From the NCBI RefSeq assembly GCF_014202755.1, contig NZ_JACHHK010000002.1:62001-126000 (forward strand): a DNA stretch of 64,000 nucleotides, given 5' to 3'. This DNA comes from Catenisphaera adipataccumulans. GTDB taxonomy: Bacteria > Bacillota_I > Bacilli_A > Erysipelotrichales > Erysipelotrichaceae. Within the stretch, counting starts at the first letter, position 1; the number at the start of each line of letters is the position of its first letter. The position numbers were made by a program, and so were the translations under genes. Positions 18,001 through 27,360 of the stretch are shown piece by piece. Under the pieces are notes generated by a model that searched no databases, was not told the DNA's origin, and saw only the letters and a program-made list of their open reading frames with translations.

Positions 18001-20369
18001 TGTATGGAGAGACGGCGCACGTTCAGGGCGGCGGTCAATATGAATATCAGCTGCGCTACGTGTCCAAAAATAACGGCAACACCAAGGGTTTGATCATGTA
18101 CGATACCTTGGAAGATGCGTACGGCGAAAATACGTATTGGAAAGGTAAGCTCCTCAGCATCGATACATCTCAGCTGGAAAGCAAGGGAATCAAACCAGTT
18201 GTATATTACTCAACACTGGAACATATCGATCCGCAGAACAACCCAGGACAGGCTGATGTTTCCAATTCAGCTTTCTGGAGCACGACCAAGCCAAGCGATC
18301 CATCAAAAATCACCGCGATCGCAGTCGATATGCGCTATAAAGAAAACGGCGAGGAATATATCTTCGGTCCAAGTGAAAGTGCCGTTGTCCTGCTTCATAT
18401 GAAAGCGCCGACCGATGTATCAAAATACGTCGATCCGCAGGTATATGCATATAACGATGCGACCGTGCAGGAAAAGTTCTGGAGCAAGGGTGAACAACCG
18501 CCGGCAACGGCCAGTCTGGAACGTTCGCATGTCACAAAGGTCGATCTGGAACCACAGATCGAGATCCATAAAGACAGCGATCCAGAAACCGGAACCAAAG
18601 AAGATCCTACTGTTGTAGAAACAGACAAGAATCTGACTTATACGCTGCATGTGACCAATAAACTGGAACAAGATTCAATAAAGGATGTAGAAGTCACGGA
18701 TCCGATCCCGGACGGTTTGACGATCGATACAGAAAATATTCAATATTACACCGGAGATGATCCGGCAGATGCGAAAGCCGTCAATGACGATGCGGTTCAA
18801 ATGACCAAGACCGACCAGAAACTGGTCTTCCAGATCGCGGAACTGAAGGGCGGACAAACTGTACACCTGGTGATCCCGACAATTGCGAAGTCGAAGGTCA
18901 CTTATGACAACACCGCAAAAATCACGTCCATCGGTGATGAGAACGTGGATATTACCAGTGAAACAACGCATCATAAACGCAAGTTCAAGGACAGTACCTT
19001 GACGATCAAGAAGACCGTCGGCAGCGTACAGAAAGATGCCGATAAGGAATTCACATTTACAGTCAATCTAATGGATGCGGAAGGCAAAGCGGATACCGGT
19101 ACGTACGATTATGAGATCACCAAAGATGGTGCGTCTGTATCGACAGGCACGATCCAGAACGGCGGCACGATCAAGCTGAAAGACGGCGAACAAGTGACCA
19201 TCAAGAAACTGCCGGGCGATGCGAAATACACCGTGAAGGAAGAAACGCTGAACGGCTATACGACAACGATCGACGGCAAGACATCCGACCAATTGAAAGA
19301 AGGAGAAGAAACCGTTGTTTCCTTCACGAACTATAAACATTCAACCGTCAAGTTTAGAAAACTGGGCGAGGATGAACCGCTGGCCGGCGCAAAACTGGAG
19401 ATCCGGCAGGGAAATAAGACCCTGCATTCCTGGACCAGCACGACAGAGGACAAATCCTTTGTCCTGGAGAAAGGGGAATATCAACTCGTTGAGACCGAAT
19501 CGCCAAGAGGCTGGTACAAAGCTGATCCGATCACGTTCCGTGTGAACCAGGACGGCTCCGTGGAGATCAAACAGGACGGCAGCTGGGCCGCACAGGATGA
19601 GCAGACGATCGTCATGGACGATCCGATCATCCCGACTGGTTCCTTGACCATTCATAAATCAGTGACCGGAACGGCCGGAGATAAAACCAAGAAATTCCCG
19701 TTCACCGTCACATTGACAGATGCCGACGGAAATGAATTGACCGATTCGTTCCAAGCGGACGGCAAGGAATTCAAGAGCGGCGATACGATCAAACTGGCAG
19801 ACGGAGACAGTGTGACGATCGAAGGTATTCCGGAGAAGACGAAATATGTCGTTACAGAAAGCGACAATAAAGAATATGACGTCACGATCACGGTCAATGG
19901 ACAGACTGTTGACAAAGCAGAAGGAACGATCGTTGGTGACGATGAGCAGGATGTTGCGTATGTCAATGATCGTCCGGGCACAGAGCTCACGGTCACGAAG
20001 CGTTGGAAGAATACATCGAAGACGCCGCAGTCTGTGAAGGTACAGCTGTATCGAAACGGAAAACCGGAAGGAGATCCGATCGAATTGACAGCTGCGCAGA
20101 ACTGGACCTATACGTGGACAGGCCTGGATGCCAAACAGAAATGGAGCGTTGATGAAGTCAATGTGCCGAAGGGCTATAAGAAGAGCACGGATCATCAAGG
20201 CAGTCATTGGACCATTACCAACACCGGACAGAAGAAGAAAACAGTTACGCGCAAGTCAACTAAGCACAAAGGCTCGCGAACTGGGCTGAATACAGGAACG
20301 GTCTTCTTCCTGTTGTTGAGTGCTCTCGCAGTTCTTGGCTTTGTGGCCGTACGAAAGAGAAGATCCTAA
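15063..20369 (+). CDS. Giant surface adhesin with Cna-B/isopeptide-type domains
   Basis: Protein of 1768 residues. Signal peptide with cleavage near AFAQEE (about residue 31). The region 40-1160 is large and unrecognised, rich in Asp, Tyr and Thr, and probably the adhesive part. From about 1162 come a DUF11-like domain (TYTLHVTNKLEQ...DPIPDGL), a Cna-B/pilin-type domain (about 1310), a SpaA/prealbumin-like domain (about 1426, LAGAKLEIRQG...YQLVETESPRG), a second copy of the 1310-type domain (about 1524) and a Cna-B domain (about 1637, TVTKRWKNT). The end is a Lys/Arg linker, GLNTG, a hydrophobic helix and RKRRS. The sorting motif is non-canonical, like that of the preceding gene. The leader has GAGAGGG before ATG 15063. 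Confidence 0.85.
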   Translation: MKISRLFNMLFSVFISFCMAFSLVAESAFAQEEVSWSGVDNVTVDAGTVKLTDGVTAAQNGQSLSVQVTNVKAAGDETFVFQKGMTELNAAAGAVYTVTYSAYAADDVNQQDPIGQKDRIITVNPEAEVQPKAASTEDQKDSTSVPAQNDSGDVETATHRLKWIDGTDNSEITNNGDSLSITPTTNFTKGIVQAQLDFSTGGHKVCAPYSIEIRIPYHIFYDRNGDPCDTLKTALPKYPNTSTESSFNYRIDTDTNEIVITNFEEVKDAAMFTTTMSWSFTPMDVANGYTHDDIQAKFTTKYTDDEGNAGQLDQTSDTLNVSVNTSAKLTDAKKKMVKQISKWRDEWGEKPADADDYFYLEWQSYYRVDRDSTQPYYVTIDEDTTKSDGIVGYYKDTGLDYYDQSFSDMAQGDTFVRTTDSQVVCDNYDDYEKDGQTYRDIDNFAGRLCTAHGVYYVCRYKKSKYTSLPAEVDNTINVTLHGIDGNTEEKSASASHAYDGKEYEYGGDMYSISKFWQYMSSYSYRDLLNGKDVPLQCYFFMGSSARGWSFTKDGNEYGKKMYTANFIDDHITFAGQRLQPGDYSFSHFAPRISTYNMDPDNGKAIREKNDETTEITIWYKTPENQEWTKLKTGTIEETKNVDLPDQTYAVKVSAHTKHYQVDINPQLMITLNSTDHVKQIINDELAKGKDSMLVRNINTLAVQDSTGEYVDITQGNQLSTSVDRAQLAAEDRQNFNGHVGIHADAYNYVIDYPYDQDTTKSVGNPVSDPVHGREILHYTLKKSNEIKALPDVTSAEEIKEKTDFIDVYTNGTFYDLLPKGCYYLEGNTTVKSNLGDLTKDQYDVETVNNWKDTGRTMVIVHVHLPEDAKNYSSSSGYRTILNSYLKVSFDAYYPWTSIVDYGKSIQNSYAYENSTDMRSGTNDNGGYTANKDVYTDLDGNGKTDDNKKYSYSFAAYSNFPVEFLAQSGYYKRVKAENDNLYGETAHVQGGGQYEYQLRYVSKNNGNTKGLIMYDTLEDAYGENTYWKGKLLSIDTSQLESKGIKPVVYYSTLEHIDPQNNPGQADVSNSAFWSTTKPSDPSKITAIAVDMRYKENGEEYIFGPSESAVVLLHMKAPTDVSKYVDPQVYAYNDATVQEKFWSKGEQPPATASLERSHVTKVDLEPQIEIHKDSDPETGTKEDPTVVETDKNLTYTLHVTNKLEQDSIKDVEVTDPIPDGLTIDTENIQYYTGDDPADAKAVNDDAVQMTKTDQKLVFQIAELKGGQTVHLVIPTIAKSKVTYDNTAKITSIGDENVDITSETTHHKRKFKDSTLTIKKTVGSVQKDADKEFTFTVNLMDAEGKADTGTYDYEITKDGASVSTGTIQNGGTIKLKDGEQVTIKKLPGDAKYTVKEETLNGYTTTIDGKTSDQLKEGEETVVSFTNYKHSTVKFRKLGEDEPLAGAKLEIRQGNKTLHSWTSTTEDKSFVLEKGEYQLVETESPRGWYKADPITFRVNQDGSVEIKQDGSWAAQDEQTIVMDDPIIPTGSLTIHKSVTGTAGDKTKKFPFTVTLTDADGNELTDSFQADGKEFKSGDTIKLADGDSVTIEGIPEKTKYVVTESDNKEYDVTITVNGQTVDKAEGTIVGDDEQDVAYVNDRPGTELTVTKRWKNTSKTPQSVKVQLYRNGKPEGDPIELTAAQNWTYTWTGLDAKQKWSVDEVNVPKGYKKSTDHQGSHWTITNTGQKKKTVTRKSTKHKGSRTGLNTGTVFFLLLSALAVLGFVAVRKRRS

Positions 20370-20371
20370 AG

Positions 20372-20401
20372 AAAAGACAGGCATAGATGCCTGTCTTTTT
20401 T
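20372..20401 (+). terminator. Terminator after the giant adhesin gene
   Basis: AAAAGACAGGCATAGATGCC followed by TGTCTTTTTT: a strong stem (AAGACAGGCA/TGCCTGTCTT) with a T-run. Confidence 0.9.
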
Positions 20402-20449
20402 GAATAGATCCACATTCTGTCATAAATGATGACAATAATTGTGGTATTC

Positions 20450-20463
20450 ATGAACTGAAATGA
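20450..20463 (+). repeat. Left 14-bp direct repeat of the defence island (candidate attL)
   Basis: ATGAACTGAAATGA occurs here and again at 32144-32157 in the same orientation. The two copies bracket the DUF262 gene, the type I restriction-modification genes and the recombinase, and nothing else. It lies 46 bases after the adhesin terminator. Confidence 0.5.
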
Positions 20464-20541
20464 GTATAAATGGACACAACGAGTGCGGTTACATAACTAT
20501 GCTATAATTATTTCGTATGAGCAATTTGGAGGGAATATTAA

Positions 20542-22665
20542 GTGAAAGGGTCTGAGGAATATTTACTGCAGTACATGGACGGACATGATAAACGGTTTGT
20601 CATTCCAGTCTACCAACGAAATTATAATTGGAAAAAAGAAAACTGCGAACAGTTATATAATGATTTAATTCGTGTAGCGAAAAATCATTTAAAGGCACAT
20701 TTTTTTGGTTGCATTGTTGCGGTACATGAGGATTCAAATAATACAAATTTAATTATTGACGGACAGCAACGTTTAACAACGGTTTCTTTATTACTTTTAG
20801 CTATGTGCCATTTATTGAAACAAGGTAAGGTGACATCAAATGATCCGCTCCTTGCTGAACAGATTTATGAAGTATACATTATTGATCGTTGGAAAAAAGA
20901 AGATAAACGAATCAAATTAAAACCAGTTAATGATGATAATAAAGCATATTTACAGTTGTTTAAAAGTGAAGACGAGTTTATTGAAAATTCGGATATTACT
21001 ATAAATTACAAGTATTTCTGTGAACAGATCCAAAAGCAGGAAATTACAATTGATGAATTGTATGATGCAATCAAAAAGCTGCAAATCATTCATATTGAAT
21101 TGAATCGAGACGATAATCCGCAGTTGATTTTCGAAAGTCTAAATTCGACTGGTGTGAATCTAAACGAAGGAGACAAAATTCGCAACTATGTTTTGATGGG
21201 CCTGAGTGAACATGAACAGGAAGAATATTTTAATAAGTACTGGAGCCCGATTGAAAAGGCAGTAGATAACGATGTCAGTATTTTTATGCGGGATTATCTG
21301 CGCTTGAAAACACAGCAGCAGCCACCAATGTCGAAGGTCTATCGTGCATTTAAAGAGTATGTAGAAGAACATGAAATTCCAACTGAAGAATTATTTCAGA
21401 ATCTTTTTATGTATGCGAAATATTATGAGGTATTGATAAAAACTAAGTCTGAATATAACACATTGGAGGCAAAATTAAGCGGAAAGTTGCGTAGTACAAT
21501 ATTACGTCTGAATTGGTTGGAGACCACGGTTACACGTCCATTCTTGATGGAAGTTCTGCGCCTTTTTGATGAAGAAATATTAAATATAGATGAGACAGAA
21601 GAAGTGTTCTTATTGATTGAAGATTATATTTTTCGCAGAAAAATTTGTGATGTACCGACGAACGCCTTAAATAAAATCTTTACTTCATTGAATCGTTCCG
21701 TTATAGCCTATGATCAGACAACGGACAATTATGTGGAAAAAATGAAGTATTCCCTAAAAAGCAGAAAAGAAAGTGGACGTTATCCATCCGATGAGGAATT
21801 TTTGACTGCTTTATCGACTCGAAATATCTATCAAATGAGCAGTCGCATTCGATCTTATATCATGGAGCGTTATGAAAACTTTGGGACCAGGGAAGTTAAA
21901 AATGTTTTCAAAGGCTTAGATGATGGCACATATTCAATCGAGCATATCATGCCTCAAAATTTGACTATACAATGGCAGAATGCATTGGGGAAAGATTATG
22001 AGACGGTCCATGAAACATGGCTGCATCGATTAGCTAATCTTACATTGACTGCGTATAACTCGAATTATAGTAATGATTCGTTCCTTAAAAAGAGAGATTT
22101 AATCGATTCAAAGACTGGATTAGGGATTGGTTTCTCAAACAGCGGTCTGCGCATGAATCAATGGATCGGTCAGCAGAACCAATGGACGCTGAAAGAACTG
22201 GAAGAGCGCAACCAGCGAATGATGGAACAAGCACTGAAAATTTGGCCGTATATGGAAACTGAATTTGTACCAAAAGAAAAAGACAGTGAACGTTTCACGC
22301 TGGATGAGAAAGTAGATGCAACAGGCTATTCAATTTTGTCCTTCTCGTATCAGGGAAACGTGCAGAATGTAAAGTCCTGGGTCGATGCATATATGAAAAT
22401 CATTAGAATCCTTCATCAGCAAGATGCTTCAGTATTAACAGAACTTGCTTATAACACAGATGAAAATGATCTTTCAATTTATTTTACAACAGGAAACGCT
22501 GATCCATTTTTCTACAAGGAAGTGCAGGATGGAATTTATGCATATATTAAGCTTGCAAATAGGCAAAAATTATCAATCTTAAGAAGATTATTTAAAAAAT
22601 TTCATGCAGATCCGCAGGATTTAGAATTTACAGTAAAACATAAAAAACAAACGGAAGAAATATAA
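20542..22665 (+). CDS. DUF262/DUF1524 protein, GmrSD-like defence factor
   Basis: 707 residues. The N-terminal DUF262 part has IPVYQRNYNW (about 20-29) and IDGQQRLTT (about 72-80), the ParB/Srx-like nucleotide-binding motifs of GmrS. A DUF1524 His-Me-finger nuclease part follows with EHIMPQ (about 466) and HRLANLTLTAYNSNYSN. A further C-terminal region resembles the DNA-binding-type domains found after DUF1524. GmrSD enzymes cut DNA with modified cytosines; here both functions are in one chain. GTG start at 20542 after GGAGGG. It lies just upstream of hsdM within the defence island, and phage defence is the likely role. Target unknown. Confidence 0.85.
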   Translation: MKGSEEYLLQYMDGHDKRFVIPVYQRNYNWKKENCEQLYNDLIRVAKNHLKAHFFGCIVAVHEDSNNTNLIIDGQQRLTTVSLLLLAMCHLLKQGKVTSNDPLLAEQIYEVYIIDRWKKEDKRIKLKPVNDDNKAYLQLFKSEDEFIENSDITINYKYFCEQIQKQEITIDELYDAIKKLQIIHIELNRDDNPQLIFESLNSTGVNLNEGDKIRNYVLMGLSEHEQEEYFNKYWSPIEKAVDNDVSIFMRDYLRLKTQQQPPMSKVYRAFKEYVEEHEIPTEELFQNLFMYAKYYEVLIKTKSEYNTLEAKLSGKLRSTILRLNWLETTVTRPFLMEVLRLFDEEILNIDETEEVFLLIEDYIFRRKICDVPTNALNKIFTSLNRSVIAYDQTTDNYVEKMKYSLKSRKESGRYPSDEEFLTALSTRNIYQMSSRIRSYIMERYENFGTREVKNVFKGLDDGTYSIEHIMPQNLTIQWQNALGKDYETVHETWLHRLANLTLTAYNSNYSNDSFLKKRDLIDSKTGLGIGFSNSGLRMNQWIGQQNQWTLKELEERNQRMMEQALKIWPYMETEFVPKEKDSERFTLDEKVDATGYSILSFSYQGNVQNVKSWVDAYMKIIRILHQQDASVLTELAYNTDENDLSIYFTTGNADPFFYKEVQDGIYAYIKLANRQKLSILRRLFKKFHADPQDLEFTVKHKKQTEEI

Positions 22666-22843
22666 AAATCATTAGGTAATGCAAAATTTTATGAATTGAA
22701 TTACAGAATGGGCTCGAATAAAATAATACAGTCATCTGTATCTGATAGTAAATAGCACCTGTATAATAAAAAGCAGAGAGCTCTTTATTACTAAGAATCT
22801 GCACAGATAAGAACATGATTGAAAATAATTGATGGAGGATCAT

Positions 22844-25423
22844 ATGAACAAACAACAACTGGCCGCAAAAATTTGGGAATCTGCAAATAAAATGCGTTCG
22901 AAAATTGAGGCAAACGAATATAAAGATTATATTCTTGGTTTCATATTCTATAAATACTTATCTGATCGCGAAGAAGAATGGTTATTATCCAGAGAATACA
23001 CACCAGAAGATATAAAAGAGTATGTAAATGAAGAGGATGAAGAGACGGTAAAAAATACACAACAGAGTCTCGGTTACTTTATTGCATATGAAGATTTGTT
23101 TTCTACTTGGATCAAAATGGGATCAGATTTTAGTATCGATAATGTCAGATTGGCATTGTCTTCCTTTATTCGCTTGATTTCACCAACACATCAAAATGTC
23201 TTTAAAGATATATTTAATACGTTGGATACAGGATTAAGTAAATTAGGAGATAATACAAAATCACAAACAAAAGCAGTCAGTGATTTGATCCACTTGATTA
23301 AAGATATTCCGATGGATAGTAAACAAGGTTATGATGTCTTGGGCTATATTTACGAATATCTACTGGAAAAATTTGCTTCAAATGCAGGAAAAAAGGCAGG
23401 AGAATTCTACACTCCGCATGAAGTATCATTATTAATGTCAGAAATTGTAGCGCATCATTTACAGGGAAATGATGAGATTAAAATCTATGACCCAACATCT
23501 GGTTCTGGATCATTATTAATTAACATTGGCCATGCGGTTGCGAAGTATATAGATGATCCAAACAAAATTCGATATTATGCGCAAGAATTGAAAGCAAACA
23601 CATATAACTTAACAAGAATGAATTTGGTGATGAGAGGAATTCTTCCGGATAATATTGTTGTGCGCAACGGCGATACATTAGAAGAAGACTGGCCTTATTT
23701 TGAGGAGTCTGATCCAATAGGTACTTATGATCCTTTGTATGTTGATGCTGTTGTCAGCAATCCGCCTTACTCACAAAACTGGGATCCATCGGGGAAAGAG
23801 AATGATCCTCGTTTTGCCCGCTATGGACTTGCACCGAAAGCAAAAGCTGATTATGCCTTTTTGCTCCATGATTTATATCACTTAAAGCCTAATGGAATCA
23901 TGACCATTGTACTGCCTCATGGAGTTTTATTCCGCGGCGGTGAAGAAGGCAAGATCCGCAAAAATTTGATCGAACAAAACAATATCGACACGATCATCGG
24001 ATTGCCGGCTAATATCTTTTATGGAACGGGAATCCCAACAATAATTATGGTTTTACGCCAAAAACGGGAGAACACGGATGTGTTGATTGTTGATGCGTCC
24101 AAAGGATTTACGAAGGAAGGAAAAAACAATAAACTGCGTGCCTGTGATATTCGTAAAATCGTAGACACAGTTACAAAAAGACAAGAAATAGATAAGTATT
24201 CTCGACGGGTGACTTTGGAAGAGATTCGTTCAAATGATTACAATTTGAATATTCCGCGCTATGTTGATTCTTCTGAAGAAGCAGAATCTTGGGATATTTA
24301 TGCATCAATGTTTGGTGGCATACCGAAAAATGAAATTGATCAATTAAATCAATATTGGGAAGCTTTTCCAACATTACGGAAAGATATTTTCGGTGAAGAT
24401 AAAACGTATTCAAAAGTTCAAGTGGATGATTTAAAACAAGTAATTGATCAAAATGAAGATGTGAAAAACTTTTTAGCTGCATACAAAAAACAATTTTCTA
24501 ACTTTGGAAACGTATTAACAGATGTGTTGATTTCGAAAGCAGAAAATTTAAATGTTGCGAAAACAGAAGATTTATTATCATCCGAATTATTTGAACGGTT
24601 TGACGACATTCCTTTAGTTGATCCTTATGATGCTTATGAAATTTTCCACAATGCTTATTCTGTTATTTCGACAGATTTAGAAATGATACAGACAGAAGGA
24701 ATGAAAGCAGTAAAACAGGTCGATCCGAATATGGTCATTAAGAAGAAAAATAACAAAGAACAAGAAATTCAGGATGGTTGGAAGGGACATATTCTACCTT
24801 TTGATTTGGTACAAAAAACATTTCTTTCTGATGAACTAGAAAAAATCAAACAAAAAGAATCAAGATTGAACGAGATTCCTTCAGAATATGAAAATATTTT
24901 AAGTGAAATGTCCGAGGATGATAAAGAGACAATATCGGACGCTTTAAAAGAAGATAATGATGCATTTGTAATGAAGAATATTAAACCAACCATTAAAATG
25001 CTTACAAAAACAGATTCTGTTGAATATTCAGAATTAATTGATCAGCTGCAAAAAGTAGAAGTTTGCAATAAAGAAGAAAAATCTTTGAAATCACAACTTA
25101 AAAAAGACAAAGAAGAAATCGAATTACGTACCAAAGAAGTCATTTTAAATTTAGATGTAAATGAAATACATATTATTCTTCAGAAAAAGTGGATCGAACC
25201 TATTTTGGATGGAATCATGGAATTACCTGAATCAGCTCTAAAAGAGCTGCAAAATAAGGTAAATTCGTTAAACAATAAATATTCTGATACTCTTGCGGAT
25301 ATTGAAAAAGAAATCCAAGAAACAGAAGCAAAACTATCAGAAATGATGTCAGATTTGACTGGATCAGAAGAGGATATTGAAGGAATTCGTGAATTTCAGA
25401 AGCTTTTAGGGGGTGATTTCTGA
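22844..25423 (+). CDS. hsdM: Type I restriction-modification DNA methyltransferase subunit
   Basis: Adenine-N6 methyltransferase, 859 residues. The N-terminal HsdM helical domain (about 1-170) precedes the SAM-binding motif DPTSGSGSLLIN (about 216) and the catalytic NPPY (about 304). Beyond about residue 470 is a long extension with Glu/Lys-rich coiled coils near the end (about 680-850), making it longer than the usual ~520 residues; such long HsdM forms are common in Bacillota. ATG 22844 follows GGAGG; an upstream ATG at 22829 is less likely. hsdS overlaps its stop by one base (TGATG). With HsdS it modifies the target site; with HsdR it forms the full restriction complex. The 178 bases upstream show nothing definite besides a possible -10 box at 22762. 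Confidence 0.95.
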   Translation: MNKQQLAAKIWESANKMRSKIEANEYKDYILGFIFYKYLSDREEEWLLSREYTPEDIKEYVNEEDEETVKNTQQSLGYFIAYEDLFSTWIKMGSDFSIDNVRLALSSFIRLISPTHQNVFKDIFNTLDTGLSKLGDNTKSQTKAVSDLIHLIKDIPMDSKQGYDVLGYIYEYLLEKFASNAGKKAGEFYTPHEVSLLMSEIVAHHLQGNDEIKIYDPTSGSGSLLINIGHAVAKYIDDPNKIRYYAQELKANTYNLTRMNLVMRGILPDNIVVRNGDTLEEDWPYFEESDPIGTYDPLYVDAVVSNPPYSQNWDPSGKENDPRFARYGLAPKAKADYAFLLHDLYHLKPNGIMTIVLPHGVLFRGGEEGKIRKNLIEQNNIDTIIGLPANIFYGTGIPTIIMVLRQKRENTDVLIVDASKGFTKEGKNNKLRACDIRKIVDTVTKRQEIDKYSRRVTLEEIRSNDYNLNIPRYVDSSEEAESWDIYASMFGGIPKNEIDQLNQYWEAFPTLRKDIFGEDKTYSKVQVDDLKQVIDQNEDVKNFLAAYKKQFSNFGNVLTDVLISKAENLNVAKTEDLLSSELFERFDDIPLVDPYDAYEIFHNAYSVISTDLEMIQTEGMKAVKQVDPNMVIKKKNNKEQEIQDGWKGHILPFDLVQKTFLSDELEKIKQKESRLNEIPSEYENILSEMSEDDKETISDALKEDNDAFVMKNIKPTIKMLTKTDSVEYSELIDQLQKVEVCNKEEKSLKSQLKKDKEEIELRTKEVILNLDVNEIHIILQKKWIEPILDGIMELPESALKELQNKVNSLNNKYSDTLADIEKEIQETEAKLSEMMSDLTGSEEDIEGIREFQKLLGGDF

Positions 25424-26664
25424 TGAAAAAGAAGAAAGCTCCAGATATTCGCTTTAAAGGATTCACGGATGATTGGGAACAGCGTGAGCTGTTCGAAATA
25501 GCCGATATCATCGGCGGAGGTACACCAAGTACATCAAATCCTAATTATTGGGACGGTGAAATTGATTGGTATACTCCTGCAGAGATAGGAGAACAGATTT
25601 TTGTAAATGGAAGTGTACGTAAGATAACCCAAGAAGGGTTGAATAACAGCTCAGCCAAGATGCTTCCTGCCAATAGAACAGTACTCTTTACAAGTCGTGC
25701 TGGAATAGGAAATATGGCTATCTTACAGCGTCCAGGAGCTACAAATCAAGGGTTTCAGTCACTTGTGTGTAATGAAGATATTGACCCATATTTTGTTTTC
25801 TCAATGAGTGAAATCATCAAAGCAAGGGCGGAAACAGTGGCAGCGGGATCTACTTTCTCAGAGATATCGGGAAAGAAACTAGGTGAACTTACTTTTTGGT
25901 TTCCGGAGAGCATTGAACAGAGGCAAATTGGACATTACTTTAAGAACCTCGATAACCTTATTACACTTCATCAGCGTAAATTAGAAAGCCTAAAAAATGT
26001 AAAAAAATCAATGCTTGAAAAAATGTTTCCGAAAAACGGTGAAAAAAATCCGAAGATAAGATTTAAAGGTTTTACTGACGATTGGGAACAGCGTAAGCTG
26101 TTGGAGATAACCACGATGCATGCAAGAATTGGTTGGCAAAACCTTCGCACCTCTGAATTTCTGAATGATGGGGATTACTACTTGATAACAGGAACAGATT
26201 TTAATGATGGAAAAATTAACTTCTCTAACTGTCATTATGTAGCCAAGGAAAGATATGAACAAGATAAAAACATACAAATAAAGAATGGCTGTATCCTTAT
26301 TACAAAGGATGGAACTCTTGGAAAAGTTGCCTATGTAAGTGGCTTAAATAAGCCAGCAACTCTAAACGCAGGTGTGTTTAACGTAACCATTAAAACCGAT
26401 AATGTTGACAGTACATATCTTTATCAATATCTTTCTGGTCCGTATTTAATGGACTATGTATCTAAGCGTGCAACTGGAGGAACAATTAAACATTTAAACC
26501 AAAATATACTTGTTGATTTTCCTGTTATTCTACCATCATACCAAGAACAGAAAAAAATTGGAGCTACATTACAAGGCTTAGATAATCTAATTACCCTTCA
26601 TCAGTGTAAAATTGATAAATTAAAAACTCTTAAAAAAGCTTTATTAAATTCTATGTTTATTTAA
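25423..26664 (+). CDS. hsdS: Type I restriction-modification specificity subunit (expressed copy)
   Basis: 413 residues with two target-recognition domains (TRD1 about 18-184, TRD2 about 221-396), each followed by a helical spacer. Both halves begin with the same motif (IRFKGFTDDWEQR) and end with LDNLITLHQ plus a Lys-rich helix, the usual internal symmetry of HsdS. It decides which bipartite DNA sequence the complex recognises. At DNA level each TRD is framed by TTGGGAACAG and CTTCATCAG, and the same borders frame the two silent cassettes downstream. The start overlaps the hsdM stop. TRD1 is duplicated exactly at 26819-27320. Confidence 0.95.
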   Translation: MKKKKAPDIRFKGFTDDWEQRELFEIADIIGGGTPSTSNPNYWDGEIDWYTPAEIGEQIFVNGSVRKITQEGLNNSSAKMLPANRTVLFTSRAGIGNMAILQRPGATNQGFQSLVCNEDIDPYFVFSMSEIIKARAETVAAGSTFSEISGKKLGELTFWFPESIEQRQIGHYFKNLDNLITLHQRKLESLKNVKKSMLEKMFPKNGEKNPKIRFKGFTDDWEQRKLLEITTMHARIGWQNLRTSEFLNDGDYYLITGTDFNDGKINFSNCHYVAKERYEQDKNIQIKNGCILITKDGTLGKVAYVSGLNKPATLNAGVFNVTIKTDNVDSTYLYQYLSGPYLMDYVSKRATGGTIKHLNQNILVDFPVILPSYQEQKKIGATLQGLDNLITLHQCKIDKLKTLKKALLNSMFI

Positions 26665-26818
26665 TTTATTCAATTATTTGTTGATTGAGATTTGCTATAG
26701 AAATTCAAAATCATTATTCTTGGTTTGTGTAATAGTTACAATTGATTTTTTTATCAAACCAAATCATTGTTTCTTGTTTGTTTATAAGACCATAAATTAT
26801 TGTGTTGAATATTGATTT
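26665..26818 (+). other. A+T-rich spacer between hsdS and the first silent cassette
   Basis: About 150 bases with a possible stem between TTGGTTTG (from 26722) and CAAACCAA (near 26755). There is no ribosome binding site and no promoter good enough to express the cassette that follows. Confidence 0.4.
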
Positions 26819-27320
26819 TTGGGAACAGCGTGAGCTGTTCGAAATAGCCGATATCATCGGCGGAGGTACACCAAGTACATCAAATCCTAATTATTGGGAC
26901 GGTGAAATTGATTGGTATACTCCTGCAGAGATAGGAGAACAGATTTTTGTAAATGGAAGTGTACGTAAGATAACCCAAGAAGGGTTGAATAACAGCTCAG
27001 CCAAGATGCTTCCTGCCAATAGAACAGTACTCTTTACAAGTCGTGCTGGAATAGGAAATATGGCTATCTTACAGCGTCCAGGAGCTACAAATCAAGGGTT
27101 TCAGTCACTTGTGTGTAATGAAGATATTGACCCATATTTTGTTTTCTCAATGAGTGAAATCATCAAAGCAAGGGCGGAAACAGTGGCAGCGGGATCTACT
27201 TTCTCAGAGATATCGGGAAAGAAACTAGGTGAACTTACTTTTTGGTTTCCGGAGAGCATTGAACAGAGGCAAATTGGACATTACTTTAAGAACCTCGATA
27301 ACCTTATTACACTTCATCAG
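26819..27320 (+). pseudogene. Silent hsdS TRD cassette 1, exact copy of TRD1
   Basis: All 502 bases are identical to 25473-25974, the TRD1 module of hsdS. The copy begins at TTGGGAACAG and ends at CTTCATCAG; the flanks on both sides are unrelated to hsdS. An open frame runs on to a TAA at 27324-27326, but it lacks a ribosome binding site, the N-terminal HsdS segment and the spacer helix, so it would not make a working subunit. It is best read as a stored or donor module for exchange with hsdS. Confidence 0.88.
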
Positions 27321-27360
27321 TGTTAATAAAATTATTTATAAAAATTGTTTAGATATATTC

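Noticed and set aside
22628-22858. Minus-strand ORF between the DUF262 gene and hsdM
   Set aside because: Low-complexity hydrophobic frame across the gap and the hsdM ribosome binding site; no start signals.
26819-27326. Cassette 1 as a functional half-size HsdS
   Set aside because: No ribosome binding site, no N-terminal segment and no spacer helix after the TRD; the frame stops a few bases after the border.
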